Source: UBA4742 sp963734965
GTDB taxonomy: Bacteria > Actinomycetota > Acidimicrobiia > Acidimicrobiales > Acidimicrobilacustridaceae
Assembly: GCA_963734965.1 (NCBI GenBank)
Contig: CAVTJK010000004.1
Span: 1,922,001-1,986,000, forward strand
Direction of reading: 5' to 3'
Length of the DNA stretch: 64,000 nt
Part shown: in pieces, positions 1 through 12,406 of the stretch
Layout of the letters: the number at the start of each line of letters is the position of its first letter
Numbering within the stretch: position 1 is the first letter of the stretch
Notes under the pieces: model-generated
What the model was told of the DNA's origin: nothing
Database searches by the model: none
Seen by the model: the letters and a program-made list of their open reading frames with translations, nothing else
Position numbers and translations under genes: made by a program

Positions 1-1679
1 GCGGGCCCGGCTGGCCGGAACCGTCCTCTTCGTCGGGCCGTCGGCGACGTTCCTGCGGTACGTGGCCGACGTCGTGCCGTCGCTCGGTGAGGACAGGGTG
101 GTGCTGGCCACGCCGGCCGATCTCGGCCCTGCCGTCGCGGTGTCCAAGGTCGATTCACCGGCGGCGGCCGCGGTGAAAGGTGACCTCCGCATGGTCGACG
201 TCCTCGCCCGGGCCGTCCGCGCCCACGAGGGGGCGCCGGGCGCGGGCATCGAGATGTGGGCCGGTCGGTTCCGCCTGGTGATCGACCACGACGACCTCGT
301 ATCCATCATCAGGACGGCGAGGCGAGGGTCGAACAGTCACAACGGCGGCCGGCCGCTGGTGGAGCGCCTTCTGCTGCAGGCGCTGGACGCCGCATACCAG
401 CACAGACTCGAGCGCGACCTCCAATTCGGGCGCATCGGCCCGGAAGGGGTCCGGTACGCGCCGGCCCTCATCGACGTCCTGGACCAGGATGCGCTGGCCC
501 AGGCCCTCGACAGGATGTGGCCCCTGCTCAGCCCCGAGATGCTCGTGCGCCGGCTGTTCACGTCGCACTCGCGCCTGCGCCCGCGCCGGGCGCGACATCC
601 TCACCGCCGACGAACTGGACGCGCTCGAGACCACGAGCGACGAAGACGAGGGATGGACCGAGGCCGATGTGGCCCTCCTCGACGAGGCCGACCTCCTGCT
701 CGGGCCAGTCCCGACGCGCCAGCGGCGCGCGGGCGGGCGGCGACGGAGGCTCGACCACGTCGCCGAGCGGATCCTGGAGGAGCGGCTGCCCGACTGCCCG
801 CGGTGCGGGCGCCCACTCGAGTACCTGCCGGGAGAGGCGTCCGGAACCGACCGGCTGGACTGCCGTGAGTGCAAGGCCACGTTCGCCACGACCGCGCTCA
901 TGGGTGACCCCGCCGCCAACGAGCTGCACGGCGTGTACGAAGAGCTCGCCCACCAGTTCGAAGAGGAAGAGGTGGTGGCGGTGCGCCCGGCCGACGCCCG
1001 GTACGGCCATGTCGTCGTGGACGAGGCCCAGGATCTCTCGCCGATGCAGTGGCGGGCCGTCGGCCGGCGGTGCTCGACCCGGTCGCTCACCCTCGCGGGT
1101 GACGAGGCGCAAGCGGTCCGCGCCGGCGCGGCGGCGACGTGGGAACGCATCCTCGGGGCGCTCGACGTCGACCCCGAGTCAGTGGCGCGCCACGAGCTCA
1201 CGGTCAACTACCGCACCCCGGCCGAGGTCATGGAGCTGGCCGGCCGGCTGCTCGAGCAGTTCGCATCGCACCTCCACCCGGCCCGTTCCGTCAGGAACAC
1301 GGGAGTCGAGCCCCGCCGCCTGCTCACCGGTGGCCGCCCGCCGGGCCCGGAGGACATCGCGAGCGCAGTTGCCGAAATCCGCCGCGACGTGGGGGCTGGG
1401 CTGGTCGCGGTCGTCACACCCGAACGACTGGTCGCCGACGCACATGACGGCGCCGAGCATCTCACCGCGGTCGACGCGAAAGGGTTGGAGTTCGACGGTG
1501 TCGTCGTCGCCGATCCCGAGGCCATCGTCCGCGAGTCACCGGGCTCGACTGGCATGGCGCGCCTCTATGTGGCCCTCACCCGGGCGACGACCAGGCTGAC
1601 GATCCTCGCGCCGACGCCACCGCGTCCCCCGCTCGATGACGCGCTCGGCTCCTTCGAGCCCGCATCCGAGCACCTGTGA
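1..1679 (+). CDS. HelD/HelR-like UvrD-superfamily ATPase, C-terminal part, frameshifted
   Basis: The open frame enters from the left edge, so only the C-terminal part is present. Visible superfamily-1 motifs are DEAQD Walker B (1020-1034), a GDEAQ motif III, NYRT (1206-1217), KGLEFD (1479-1496) and VALTRA motif VI (1569-1586); Walker A lies outside the window. The N-terminal context resembles the HelD/HelR proteins that release stalled RNA polymerase rather than true UvrD; this is inferred from overall pattern. Two CxxC pairs (795-806 and 861-872) look like an inserted zinc ribbon. The frame shifts by +1 near 580-590 in a C/G run, with sensible sequence on both sides, so the break is probably a sequence error. 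Confidence 0.75.
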
Positions 1680-1797
1680 GTCGACTACGTGGTCGCGCCG
1701 GCCGGCCACGTCCAGAGGGCGACGACGTCGGACAGCCAGTGATCTCCCGGCCCTCACCATCGCCTCGCGCCCCGGCGCCAGGGCGATCGTGATCCCG

Positions 1798-2763
1798 TCA
1801 GCCCGAGTCGCCCGAGAAGCAGCCCCGCAGGAAGCTCATGAGCGGAGGGGTGACGACGGTGTCACCAGGAGCCCCGACCTGGGTGGTCAGGTCGATGTGC
1901 TCGAGCGCTCTCGCGTCGAGCACCGTGGTCGCGACGCCGGCCCGGTGGAGCGCATCGACGAACGCTATCTGCGAACTGAGCCGCCAGTCGTCGCCCCTCG
2001 CCGCGATGAAGAAGCGCGGGATCCCCTTGCCCGCATCCACGTAGTGCAGCGGCGACGCCTCATCCCACACCCCGGGATCGACCCCGAACACGTCGCGATA
2101 CCCGGCCTGCACCTCGGCGGGCGACGTGGTCGCCCCGGCCGCGACGTCGTAGCCCTCCGCGTCAAGGGCGCCCACGCACCTGACGGCCGTCAGGGGCTCG
2201 CCGCTCCTGGCCAGGTAGCGGTCGTCCGTGGCCAGCGCGGCGACGATCCCGCCGCCCGCGCTGTGACCGAGCATCGCGACGAACTTGGGGTTGGCACCGA
2301 GCTCGGGCGCGTGGTGGATGGTCCATCCGAGCGCATCAGCGACATCGTCGTCATGCACCGGATACTGGGGGGCCGGATTCGGCAGCGAGCGGTCGGTGAG
2401 TCGGTAGTTCACGCTGACGAACAGGTAGCCCGCGTCGTTGAACAACCGGACCTTGTCAGCCATGTACTCGGACTTGTCGCCGCTCGTCCAGCCGCCTCCG
2501 TGAACCCAAACGACTACCGGCCGGTTCCGGCATCCGTCGTTGCCCCCGGGCGGTGCGTACACGTCGAGGCTGGTCAGGTTCTGATCGACGCCCGGATGCG
2601 AGGCGTAGGCGAACGTTCGTTTCGAGCCGCAGGCCACGGGCGGGACGATCGAGGAGGTCACGGCCGCCCGTTCCGACCCACCGGATCCAGAGCAGCTCGC
2701 GACGAGCAGGAGGAGCACCGCGACCAGGCCAGCGGTGCACACGCCCTGGCCGGTCCGACTCAC
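1798..2763 (-). CDS. Lipoprotein alpha/beta hydrolase (esterase, BD-FAE/carboxylesterase type)
   Basis: A predicted secreted, lipid-anchored esterase. The GTG at 2763 gives a compact signal peptide ending in the lipobox VASC; the frame stays open upstream to 2940 but that extension is arginine- and serine-rich and unlike a signal peptide. The fold is shown by the oxyanion-hole motif HGGGW, the nucleophile elbow GHSAGG, an Asp-containing segment RGDDWR and a late His (EHIDLT). The intact frame contrasts with the broken permease next door. Substrate is unknown; short-chain acyl esters are typical for the family. It is transcribed away from the HelD-like gene and divergently from the permease that starts at 2958. 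Confidence 0.8.
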   Translation of the reverse strand: MSRTGQGVCTAGLVAVLLLLVASCSGSGGSERAAVTSSIVPPVACGSKRTFAYASHPGVDQNLTSLDVYAPPGGNDGCRNRPVVVWVHGGGWTSGDKSEYMADKVRLFNDAGYLFVSVNYRLTDRSLPNPAPQYPVHDDDVADALGWTIHHAPELGANPKFVAMLGHSAGGGIVAALATDDRYLARSGEPLTAVRCVGALDAEGYDVAAGATTSPAEVQAGYRDVFGVDPGVWDEASPLHYVDAGKGIPRFFIAARGDDWRLSSQIAFVDALHRAGVATTVLDARALEHIDLTTQVGAPGDTVVTPPLMSFLRGCFSGDSG

Positions 2764-2957
2764 GCGCCCGAGTCTGCCCGACGGCGACGAGGAGAGCCGC
2801 GAGTCGCCGGCGGCTGCTCCGAGCAGCGCGCCTGCGTCGCATCGATCCGAGCGCCGTTCGCCCGGAATGACCGCCTTCGGCGCGGGTGCTGGCACCCCCG
2901 CGTGAGGGGGAGACTCCCTACTGGGAGGCGTCCGGTCCATCAGGCAAACTGTCGCCG

Positions 2958-5361
2958 GTGGGACCCGTTGTTGTTCGCGTTCGCTCCGAGCTGCGCCATC
3001 GATGGCTGAACTGGCTGGCCCTGGCCTGCCTCATCGGCGTCTTCGCCGGCGGGGTGACGGCCATCGCCGCCGGCGCCCGACGGACCGACAGCGCCTACTC
3101 CCGGCTCGTGCACGACACCCGGGCGCCCGACATCATGGTGGTCGACCAGGTCGGCGACCCCGACTTCGCCTCGTACCGGCCCCGCGATCTGGCCGCCCTG
3201 CCCCAGGTCACGTGGGCCGATCAGGTGGACGGCTACACCGTCCTGAGCCCGAGCATCCTCGAGATCATCGCCCCGACCGACCGCCAGGTCGGCGTCACGC
3301 ACCTGGCAGCGCAAGGTGCTGGCCGGCCGCCTCCCCGATCCCGATCGCGCCGACGAGGCGAACGTGGCCTTCACCACCGCGCACCGATCTCCACCTCCAC
3401 GTCGGTGATCGGCTCCGCCTGACCGCCCAACCGAAGGGCGACGGCGCCGCCGGTGCCGATCGCCCTGCACGTCGTGGGGATCGACGCGGCCGCGTCGGAG
3501 TTCCCACCCCAGAGCGGACAACGGCATCGACGCGCGTCTGGGTCACGCCGGCCTTCGTCCGCGCCCACCCGGAGCTCGAGGCCACCCCGATCACGGTGAT
3601 GCGCCTGGCCCACGGCGAGCGCCGACGGCGCCGGCGGTCAACGCCGCGGTGGTCCGCCTCGGCCACGACAAGCCGAACGAGTCGTTCCTGTTCAGCGCCC
3701 AGGCCGCCAACACCCAGCACTCGATCCACCTCCAGGCCGTCGCCCTGTGGGTCCTGGCCGGGCTGCTGGCACTGGCCGGGCTGATCGTCGGCGGCCCAGC
3801 TGCTGTCCCGCCAGGCCGCGGTCGAGTCCGAGGGCTACCGGGAGCTGCGGGCCCTCGGCATGACCACGCGGCAGCTCTGGGTCGTCGGGCATGATCCGGG
3901 TGGCCGTCGTCGGCGTCGCCGCCGGCGCCGATCGCCGTCCTCGGCGCGGCCGTGATCTCTCCGCTGTTCCCGCTGGGCTTGGCCCGCACCGCCGAGCCCC
4001 ACCCGGGCTTCGCCCTGGACCCGCTCGCGCTGATCGCCGGACTGCTCGTCACCGACGGCCGTCGGTGGTCGCCTGCGGCATCTGGCCCAACCTGGCGGGC
4101 GGCGCGGGCGTCGAGCCTGGCTGCGGGCGCGTCCGATCTCAGGCGCCCACCGACTCGCGAGTCGTCCGAGTGGGCGCGCGCTCGTCGGAGCACCGGTCAC
4201 CGCCACCACCGGCATCGCCTTCGCCCTCGACGCCCGTCGGGGACGCAGCGCCGTCCCGGTCCGCACCACCGTCTCGGCCGTCGTCATCGGCATCGCCGCC
4301 GCTCACCGCCGCCGCCGTCTTCTCGTCCAGCCTCGCCCACCTGCTGGCGTCGCCGCAGCTGTACGGCACGACCTGGGACGCGGTCGTCGCCTCCAACGAG
4401 AACGAAGGCGCCTCGCCCGCTCCCGGCGGTGTCCGCCCTGCGCCAGGACCCCACCATCGACGCCATCTCGGTGGGCAACTCCGGCATCCCCATCCAGATC
4501 AAGGGCATCGCGGGTGGACGCCATCGCCCTCGAGCCGAACGAAGGGCCCGATGCTCCAGCCGACGATCGTGACCGGTCGAGCGCCGATCCGCGACGACGA
4601 GATCCTGCTCGGCACCCGAGACCTGCAACGTCTCCACCTCCGCCTGGGCGACACCATCGACCACATCAGAGCTGGACGGCGTGGCCGACCCGCACCCGCT
4701 GACGGTCGTGGGGACCGGGATCTTCCCGACCCTGTCGGACGAGCTCGGGCTGGGCCACGGGGCGTACGTGACCACTGGGCTACCTGAAGGCCGGACTCGC
4801 GCGACAACATGCCGGGACCGGACACGATCCTGGTGCGCTTCCGCCCCGGTACCGACAAGACCGCAGCCATCGCCCGGCTCAACCGGACGATCGGCGAAGG
4901 CGGCGTCGTCGGGGTGCAGGCGGCGCAGAAGCCGGTCGACCTCATCAACTTCGGTCGGGTGGAGAACCTGCCCCTGGCGGTCGGGCTGCTGCTGGGCCTG
5001 TTGGCGGCCAGCACCCTGGCCCACCTCCTGGTCACCTCCATCCGCCGCCGCCGGTGGGACCTGGCCGTGCTCAAGACGCCTGGGCTTCTCACCCGGTCAG
5101 CTGCGCTGGACCGTGGCCTGGCAGGCCAACACGGTGGCCGTGCTCGCCCTGGCGATCGGCGCGCCCGTCGGCATCGTGATCGGTCGTTGGATCTGGCTGC
5201 TCTTCGCCCACCAGCTCGGTGTGGTGGCCGTACCGACCATGTCGGCCACCGATGCACTCGTGTTGGTGGTCGGGGTCTTGGCCGTGACCAACGTCATCGC
5301 GCTGGTCCCGGCCCAAGCGGCCAGCCGCACCCATGCCAGCCGGATCCTCCGCACCGCCTGA
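2958..5361 (+). CDS. FtsX-like ABC transporter permease, disrupted by many frameshifts
   Basis: A large two-module FtsX/MacB-type permease. The GTG at 2958 is followed by a basic stretch and one membrane helix (WLALACLIGVFAGGVTAIA), a long extracytoplasmic MacB-like region, a mid-protein membrane block near 3720-3800, a second extracytoplasmic region near 4350-4950 and a last membrane block ending in SRTHASRILRTA at 5361. At least eight frame changes are needed to read it through, but the codon bias and product quality persist between breaks and there are few in-frame stops. This looks like sequence error more than decay, although a genuine pseudogene is not excluded. No partner ATPase lies nearby; the next gene is an opposite-strand UvrA-like protein. 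Confidence 0.65.
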
Positions 5362-5407
5362 GAGCACTGTCGCCCCCCTCGCGAACCGGCCTCGGCGAGC
5401 TGGCGCG

Positions 5408-7837
<2,430 letters not shown>

Positions 7838-7853
7838 CGGGTCTCGACGACGG

Positions 7854-8252
7854 TCAGGCCTGCGCGATGCGAACGAGGTTGCCCGAGGGGTCGCGGAACG
7901 CGCAGTCGCGCGCGCCCCAGGGCTGGGACGTCGGCTCCTGGAGCACCTCGGCGCCCGACGCCCGGACCTTCTCGAAGGTGGCGTCGAGGTCGTCGGCGCT
8001 GAAGATCGCGGCCTGCAGCGACCCCTTCGTCACGAGCGTCTGCAGGGCGTCGCCCTCGGCCTGCGAACGACCGCCGTGCGGCTGGGACAGGACGATGACG
8101 ACGTCCTGGTCGGGAGCCGCGACGGTGACCCAGCGGAAGCCGTCGGAGGCGACGTCGTTGCGGACCTCGAGGCCGAGCGCGTCGCGGTAGAAGCCGAGCG
8201 CCTCGTCAGGATCGTTGACGGTGATGAACATGGTGGAGACGGTGACTGCCAT
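7854..8252 (-). CDS. VOC (glyoxalase/bleomycin-resistance) family protein
   Basis: A 132-residue single-copy VOC fold protein starting at ATG 8252. It begins with the typical strand pattern (TVSTMFITVNDPDEALGFY) and ends with the FRDPSGNLVRIAQ motif that carries one of the metal-binding positions of the family. The substrate cannot be read from sequence. It lies 134 bases downstream of an AraC-type regulator on the same strand, an arrangement common for stress-response VOC proteins, so co-regulation is likely. The frame is intact. Confidence 0.85.
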   Translation of the reverse strand: MAVTVSTMFITVNDPDEALGFYRDALGLEVRNDVASDGFRWVTVAAPDQDVVIVLSQPHGGRSQAEGDALQTLVTKGSLQAAIFSADDLDATFEKVRASGAEVLQEPTSQPWGARDCAFRDPSGNLVRIAQA

Positions 8253-8386
8253 GTGATGACTGTACGAGCACCGCCCCGGCGGATGCTTCTCCGATCCTGC
8301 TCGGTGCGCGGACCCGATCCGAGCTCCGCTGGGAGCGGCACCCCGTCCCTCGGTTCGACCATCCCGTCGGCGTCGACGGCCGGTGT

Positions 8387-8797
8387 TCAGACCGTGACCG
8401 GGCTGCGCCGCGGTCGGGTGCCGACCATGGTCACACACGACGGAACGACCTCGAGGTGGCGGTGGTCGCGAGCCCGGTACTGCGACGGCGTCTCGCCGAC
8501 GATCTCGGTGAAGCGCGAGCTGAACGAGCCGAGCGAGGTGCAACCGACGGCGAAGCAGGTGTCGGTGACCGACATCCCCTGACGAAGAAGGGCCTTGGCC
8601 CGCTCGATGCGTCGCGTCATGAGATAGGCGTACGGCGTCTCGCCGTAGGCGGCCCGGAACTTGCGCGAGAAGTGGGCGGGCGACATGAGCGCGGCCCGGG
8701 CCATGGCCGGCACGTCGAGCGGCTCGGCGTAGTCGCGGTCCATGAGGTCGCGTGCCCGGCGCAGGTGCACGAGGTCGGCGATCTCCTCCGGCGTCAT
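8387..8797 (-). CDS. AraC-family transcriptional regulator (DNA-binding domain only)
   Basis: A 136-residue protein made almost only of the AraC/XylS double helix-turn-helix. Residues about 15-60 hold the first HTH (DVPAMARAALMSPAHFSRKF) and residues about 65-105 the second with the family signature (AVGCTSLGSFSSRFTEIVG). There is no N-terminal sensor domain, so ligand sensing, if any, must come from elsewhere. ATG 8797 is chosen because it starts just before the conserved EEIADLVHLRRARDLMDRDY helix; an upstream in-frame extension to 8902 is unlike the family. It likely controls the VOC gene downstream. Confidence 0.85.
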   Translation of the reverse strand: MTPEEIADLVHLRRARDLMDRDYAEPLDVPAMARAALMSPAHFSRKFRAAYGETPYAYLMTRRIERAKALLRQGMSVTDTCFAVGCTSLGSFSSRFTEIVGETPSQYRARDHRHLEVVPSCVTMVGTRPRRSPVTV

Positions 8798-8880
8798 GCC
8801 TACGAGGCTAGGCGAGCCGTCGCCGCGTTCACCAACACGCACCGGGGCTGGCCCGAAGGGCCGGTCACGGCCGAAGACGG

Positions 8881-9757
8881 TCACGCGGGCCTCGGGGGCC
8901 ACGGCAGACCCATGTTGTTGAGGGCCGACACGGTGCCGGATGCCATGACGGCGTCGGCGAGGGGACGCAGCAGGCTGACCAGTTCGGCCGCCGCGTCGGT
9001 ACCGATGCCGTCGACGATCGATGCGGCGACACGGTCGGTGGTGTTCTCGAGCTCGTCACGGGCGATGCGCCCAGCGTCGGTCACGGTGCCGTCTGCGTCA
9101 AGCCATCCCCGGACCAGCAGAGCCTCGACGGCGATGGCCCATTCCTCCTCGGTCCAGCCGCGGTTGGCCCTGAGAGCGGCGGCGTCCGAGCGACCGGTCG
9201 CCGCCTGCATCACGAGCGCCTCGCACGGAGCGATCCCGGCCTCGACGAGAGCGGCGACATGTCCGTCGCCGCGGTGCTCGCGCATGGTGGTCAGCGACTG
9301 CCACAGCGACAGGTGAGCAGGTGAGCGTGGTGTCAGGGCGACGTTGGCGGCGCCCAGCGGACGGCCGGCGTAATCAGCCGCGTCGATCGCAGCCACGGGC
9401 CAGGTCCGCGGCGCGACGAACCTCGTCCGACTCGATGGTGGCGCCGAGCAGGCGGTCGAGGGTCTCGTCCACAGCGTCGAGCCGGGCGTCGAGCAGCTGT
9501 TCGGGGCGAGCGATCTCCCAGGCGTCCGGGATGGCCCGCTGCACCATCCGTGGGTGGAAGTTGTAGAGCACCGCGACCACGACCGCCGGCGGGACCGGCC
9601 CGAGCGGAGCGGCCCGGCACCCGAAGTAGCTCATCCACCCGCCCTTGAGGCCGAGCTCGTCCGTGCGCTGCTGTCGTTCGGGCGCGAAGTAGGTCACCGC
9701 GTGCACCGGCTCGCCGAACTGCCACACCAACCGGGCCATGGTCGATTCCGGGGTCAT
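8881..9757 (-). CDS. SCO6745-family protein, frameshifted
   Basis: A protein of about 290 residues matching the actinobacterial SCO6745-like helical family of unknown function. ATG 9757 gives MTPESTMARLVWQFGEPVHAV, a family-like start, followed by YFAPER and the YNFHPRMV region. The C-terminal half (LGAANVALTPRSPAHLSLW onward, with REHRGDGHVAAL and RGWLDADGTVT) lies in the next frame, so one +1 shift near 9385-9400 splits the gene. The late REHRGDGHVAAL motif and the winged-helix-like tail are characteristic. It sits directly downstream of the hydrolase gene and of a duplicated fragment of that gene's 3 prime end. Confidence 0.7.
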
Positions 9758-9828
9758 CGTGTGTGCACCTCCCGCCGGGCCGCCGACCCGGTCGTGCCAC
9801 CACGTTTGCATACGAGGGCGAGGAGCGG

Positions 9829-9958
9829 TCAGTCCAAGCTCTGCGCCCACGCGGTGACGGTCTCGGTGTACAGCTCCGGGTCCTGGCCACCACAGCCGTC
9901 AGTCCAAGCTCTGCGCCCACGCGGTGACGGTCTCGGTGAACAGCTTCGGGTCCTGGCC
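9829..9958 (-). repeat. 60-bp direct repeat of a hydrolase 3 prime end
   Basis: Bases 9829-9888 and 9899-9958 are near-identical direct copies (two mismatches, 70-bp period). The right copy is the true end of the hydrolase gene. The left copy lies just past its stop and still reads GQDPELYTETVTAWAQSLD plus a stop, against GQDPKLFTETVTAWAQSLD in the gene. Both differences change the amino acid. This looks like the remnant of a paralogous gene end or of a local duplication. Confidence 0.85.
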
Positions 9959-10856
9959 GTGCATCGAGTGGCCCATGGTCGGGAACGACTGGTAGTCGAA
10001 GGGCTGGCCGGCCTCGGTGACCAGTTGTCTGACCCGGTCGGCCTGCAGGTCGGAGATGGCGCCCATGAGCTGCCCGGTGCCCTCGTCCACCATCCGGAAG
10101 TGATGGGTGAACAGCACGGGGACCTTGACGGCGCCGAGCATGCGGGCGTGATCGCAGCTGGCGGCCACGGTGCCGTTCCAGAACGAACGGCCCCACTCCG
10201 GGTCGTACTCCTTGAGGTTCTGGGGCGGCGCCGTCAGTGGTCATGGCCGCGAACAGCGGGGCAAGCCACGCGGGCAGCTCGGTGGGAGCGGCGGCGACCA
10301 TGCCGTTCCAGTCACCGATGCTCCACTGATCGCCGAGGTAGGTGTTCCACAGCCGGAACATGGGCCCGATGCACTGGCGGATCGACTGGCCGCACGACGG
10401 TGAGACCTCGGAGCTGAACAGCGGCGGGTCCTCGTAGTGGGCGGCGACGACGAGCCCGGGCGGCGCGTAGGCGGAGAGCCAACACGAGAGGACTCCACCA
10501 GAGGACAGCCCTGAGACGATGCACGGCCGCCCGATGCGCCCTTGGATGAAGCGGACGAGGTCGTTGCCCATGTTGTCGAGGGTGTAGCGGCCCGGCGTCC
10601 GTGTGGATCGGCCCTGGCCACGCAGGTCGACGGCGTAGGCCTGGAAGTGCTCGGCGAGCATGGGCAGCACCGCTTCGTAGCCCCACCACGATTCGGACTG
10701 ACCGGGGATGAGCAGCAGCGCGGGCTTGTCGGGATCACCGACGCACACGTGGTTGATCTCGACCTCGCCGGTGTCGAAGGACTCCTCATCGAAGTCGTGG
10801 GCGATGTAGGTGCGGTCAGGGTGCTCTGGCCCATAGGGCCCGAAGCGGTCAGCCAC
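9899..10856 (-). CDS. Alpha/beta hydrolase, frameshifted
   Basis: A cytosolic alpha/beta hydrolase of about 318 residues. GTG 10856 is preceded by a good AAGGAG site and opens VADRFGPYGPEHPDRTYIAH; the upstream frame to 10928 is less likely. Motifs include LLIPGQSESWWGYEA, YAVDLRGQGRS, the nucleophile elbow SGLSSGG and a late GHSMHGQDP that supplies the catalytic His. A +1 shift near 10215-10230, within a CCCC run, separates the two halves. The substrate is unknown. It lies 68 bases downstream of the amidohydrolase on the same strand and probably shares its transcript. Confidence 0.75.
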
Positions 10857-10924
10857 GGCGGTCTCCTTGATGTGCTCGGTGTGCTTGGTCGACTGGATCG
10901 GCCCAGGCGGTCGACTCGCTTGGG

Positions 10925-11869
10925 TCACACGATGCTGGGAAAGAGTCGCCGTGTGTTGACGGCGAGCGCGGCGGCGACCGAGCCGGGCGGATCCCCGGCG
11001 GTCTCGAGCGCGTCGGCGGCCATCTGGACGACGAAGTCGGGGGTGAAGGGGTAGTCGCTGCCGTAGTGGAGGTGTTCGAGGGTGGTGAGGGCGAGGATGG
11101 CGTCGAGTTGGCGGGGTACCGGGAACCCCGCGAGGTCGAAGTGGAGTCGGGCGAGGTCGCGCATGATGTCGGCCTCTGGATCGACGTCGGCCAGCACGAG
11201 GGAGAAGGCGGCCACCCGGTCAGCGATGACGGGAAGGGCGGCGCCGGCGTGCGGGACGATCAGTTCGATGTTGGGGTGGCGGGCGATCGTGCCGTTGAGC
11301 ACGAGGTTGACCACCGCTCGGGTGGTGTCGAAGAGGAACTCGAGCATCGGGCGGGGACGTCCGAGGGAGGTGTGTTCCCAGCACACGGGCGACGTGGGAT
11401 GCAGGAAGACCCGCGCGTGGCGGCGGTCGAGCTCGTCGAAGATCGGTTCGAGGGCCGCGTCCCCGAGGTAGGTGCCGTCGACGTTGGTCAAGAGCGCGAC
11501 ACCGTCGACGCCCAGGTGGTCGTAGCAGTGGTTGATCTCCGCGATCGCACCGTCGACGTCGGGCGCCGGCAGCGATGCGAACAGTCCGAATCGGCCGGGA
11601 TGCGCGACGACCGCGCGGTGGCCCTCTTCGTTGACCTCCCGGGCCAGCGCCCGAGCGGTGGAGGCATCCCCGAAGTAGACGCCCGGGGAGGAGATCGACA
11701 ACATGGCGGCGTCGATGCCGACGCGGTCCATCACCGCGAGATGGTCCGCGGCGGTCCAGGCGGGGAGCTCGGGGAAGCCGTCCGGCTGGGCGTGTCCGGC
11801 GGCGACCGCCGCCGTCCGGTAGGCCTCGGGCAGGTAGTGGGCGTGGACATCGACACGCCGGCCGCTCAT
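10925..11869 (-). CDS. Amidohydrolase-2 family metal-dependent hydrolase/decarboxylase
   Basis: An intact 314-residue TIM-barrel protein of the ACMSD/amidohydrolase-2 group. ATG 11869 opens MSGRRVDVHAHYLPEAY, with the HxH metal site near residues 9-11, followed by MDRVGIDAAMLSIS, FLHPTSPV, LIVPHAGAALP (conserved His) and a final YGSDYPFTPD motif supplying the metal-binding Asp. Family members decarboxylate or hydrolyse aromatic ring-fission products such as aminocarboxymuconate semialdehyde or resorcylates; the exact substrate cannot be assigned. The gene is divergent from a MarR-P450 operon across a 66-base operator-like gap, suggesting a shared aromatic-degradation role. Confidence 0.85.
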   Translation of the reverse strand: MSGRRVDVHAHYLPEAYRTAAVAAGHAQPDGFPELPAWTAADHLAVMDRVGIDAAMLSISSPGVYFGDASTARALAREVNEEGHRAVVAHPGRFGLFASLPAPDVDGAIAEINHCYDHLGVDGVALLTNVDGTYLGDAALEPIFDELDRRHARVFLHPTSPVCWEHTSLGRPRPMLEFLFDTTRAVVNLVLNGTIARHPNIELIVPHAGAALPVIADRVAAFSLVLADVDPEADIMRDLARLHFDLAGFPVPRQLDAILALTTLEHLHYGSDYPFTPDFVVQMAADALETAGDPPGSVAAALAVNTRRLFPSIV

Positions 11870-11891
11870 GAAGCGGATCTTAGGTTCGGCA

Positions 11892-11927
11892 ATTACTCGT
11901 TGCAACAGATTTTGTTCCCACTGTAAT
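11892..11927. promoter_or_regulatory. Nested palindromes between divergent amidohydrolase and MarR genes
   Basis: The 66-base divergent gap is AT-rich in a GC-rich background. It contains an inner inverted repeat AACA-n5-TGTT (11904-11916) nested nearly concentrically in an outer one ATTAC...GTAAT (11892-11927). Size, symmetry and position fit a MarR-dimer operator overlapping both promoters. This is inference from sequence symmetry alone. Confidence 0.5.
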
Positions 11928-11935
11928 GTCGGGGG

Positions 11936-12406
11936 ATGCGGAGCGCTCAGATGGTTCGGGAACCCAAGCCCGTCCGCCTCGGCCGGGATGTGCACATCAA
12001 CGTGCTGTTGCTCGCCAACCAGAGCCTCGATGCGCTCGAGGACATCTGTCAGTCGCACGGGATCACCCACCAGCAGTACATCGCGCTGTGGACGCTCTGC
12101 CTCGCCGACGATCCCGCGGCCGGGGTGGCGATGGGTGCGGTGGCGGACGGGTTGTTGAACCGAGCGTCGGACACAACCCGGTTGATCGATCGGTTGGAGA
12201 AGGCCGGTCTGGCCGAGCGGTGGCCGAACCCGACGGATCGCCGCAGCGTCCTGGTGCGGGCCACGACCAAGGGTCAGAACGTGTTTGCCGCCGTGACCCC
12301 GAGGCTGCAGGACTTCCACCGCCGCCAGTGGTCCAACCTGTCGTCCGCCGAGGTCGAGACGCTGCACGGCCTGCTGGCCAAGGCGCTGTGGGGGGGCGCC
12401 CCGTGA
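11936..12406 (+). CDS. MarR-family transcriptional regulator
   Basis: A 156-residue winged-helix regulator. Residues about 40-110 show the MarR core: ITHQQYIALWTLCLADD, a recognition region (LLNRASDTTRLIDRLEKAGL) and the wing ERWPNPTDRRSVLVRATTKG with the conserved DxRxxxV pattern. ATG 11936 is used; an alternative ATG at 11951 has a better spaced GGAG. The stop overlaps the P450 start (GTGA at 12403-12406), so the two are translated together. It probably represses its own operon and the divergent amidohydrolase through the palindrome upstream, releasing on an aromatic ligand. Confidence 0.85.
   Translation: MRSAQMVREPKPVRLGRDVHINVLLLANQSLDALEDICQSHGITHQQYIALWTLCLADDPAAGVAMGAVADGLLNRASDTTRLIDRLEKAGLAERWPNPTDRRSVLVRATTKGQNVFAAVTPRLQDFHRRQWSNLSSAEVETLHGLLAKALWGGAP

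Noticed and set aside
155..1207. Long antisense open frames across most genes
   Set aside because: They follow from high GC and mirror codon bias of the sense genes; none shows family motifs.
2958..5361. Programmed frameshifting as the cause of the many frame changes
   Set aside because: The shifts are numerous, at unrelated sites and spread over many families; programmed sites would be rare and conserved.
11228..11235. GGGAAGG at 11228, 59483 and 62793 as further SARP-like boxes
   Set aside because: Each is single, lies inside coding sequence and lacks a second heptamer at 11 bp and a -10 at nine bases.
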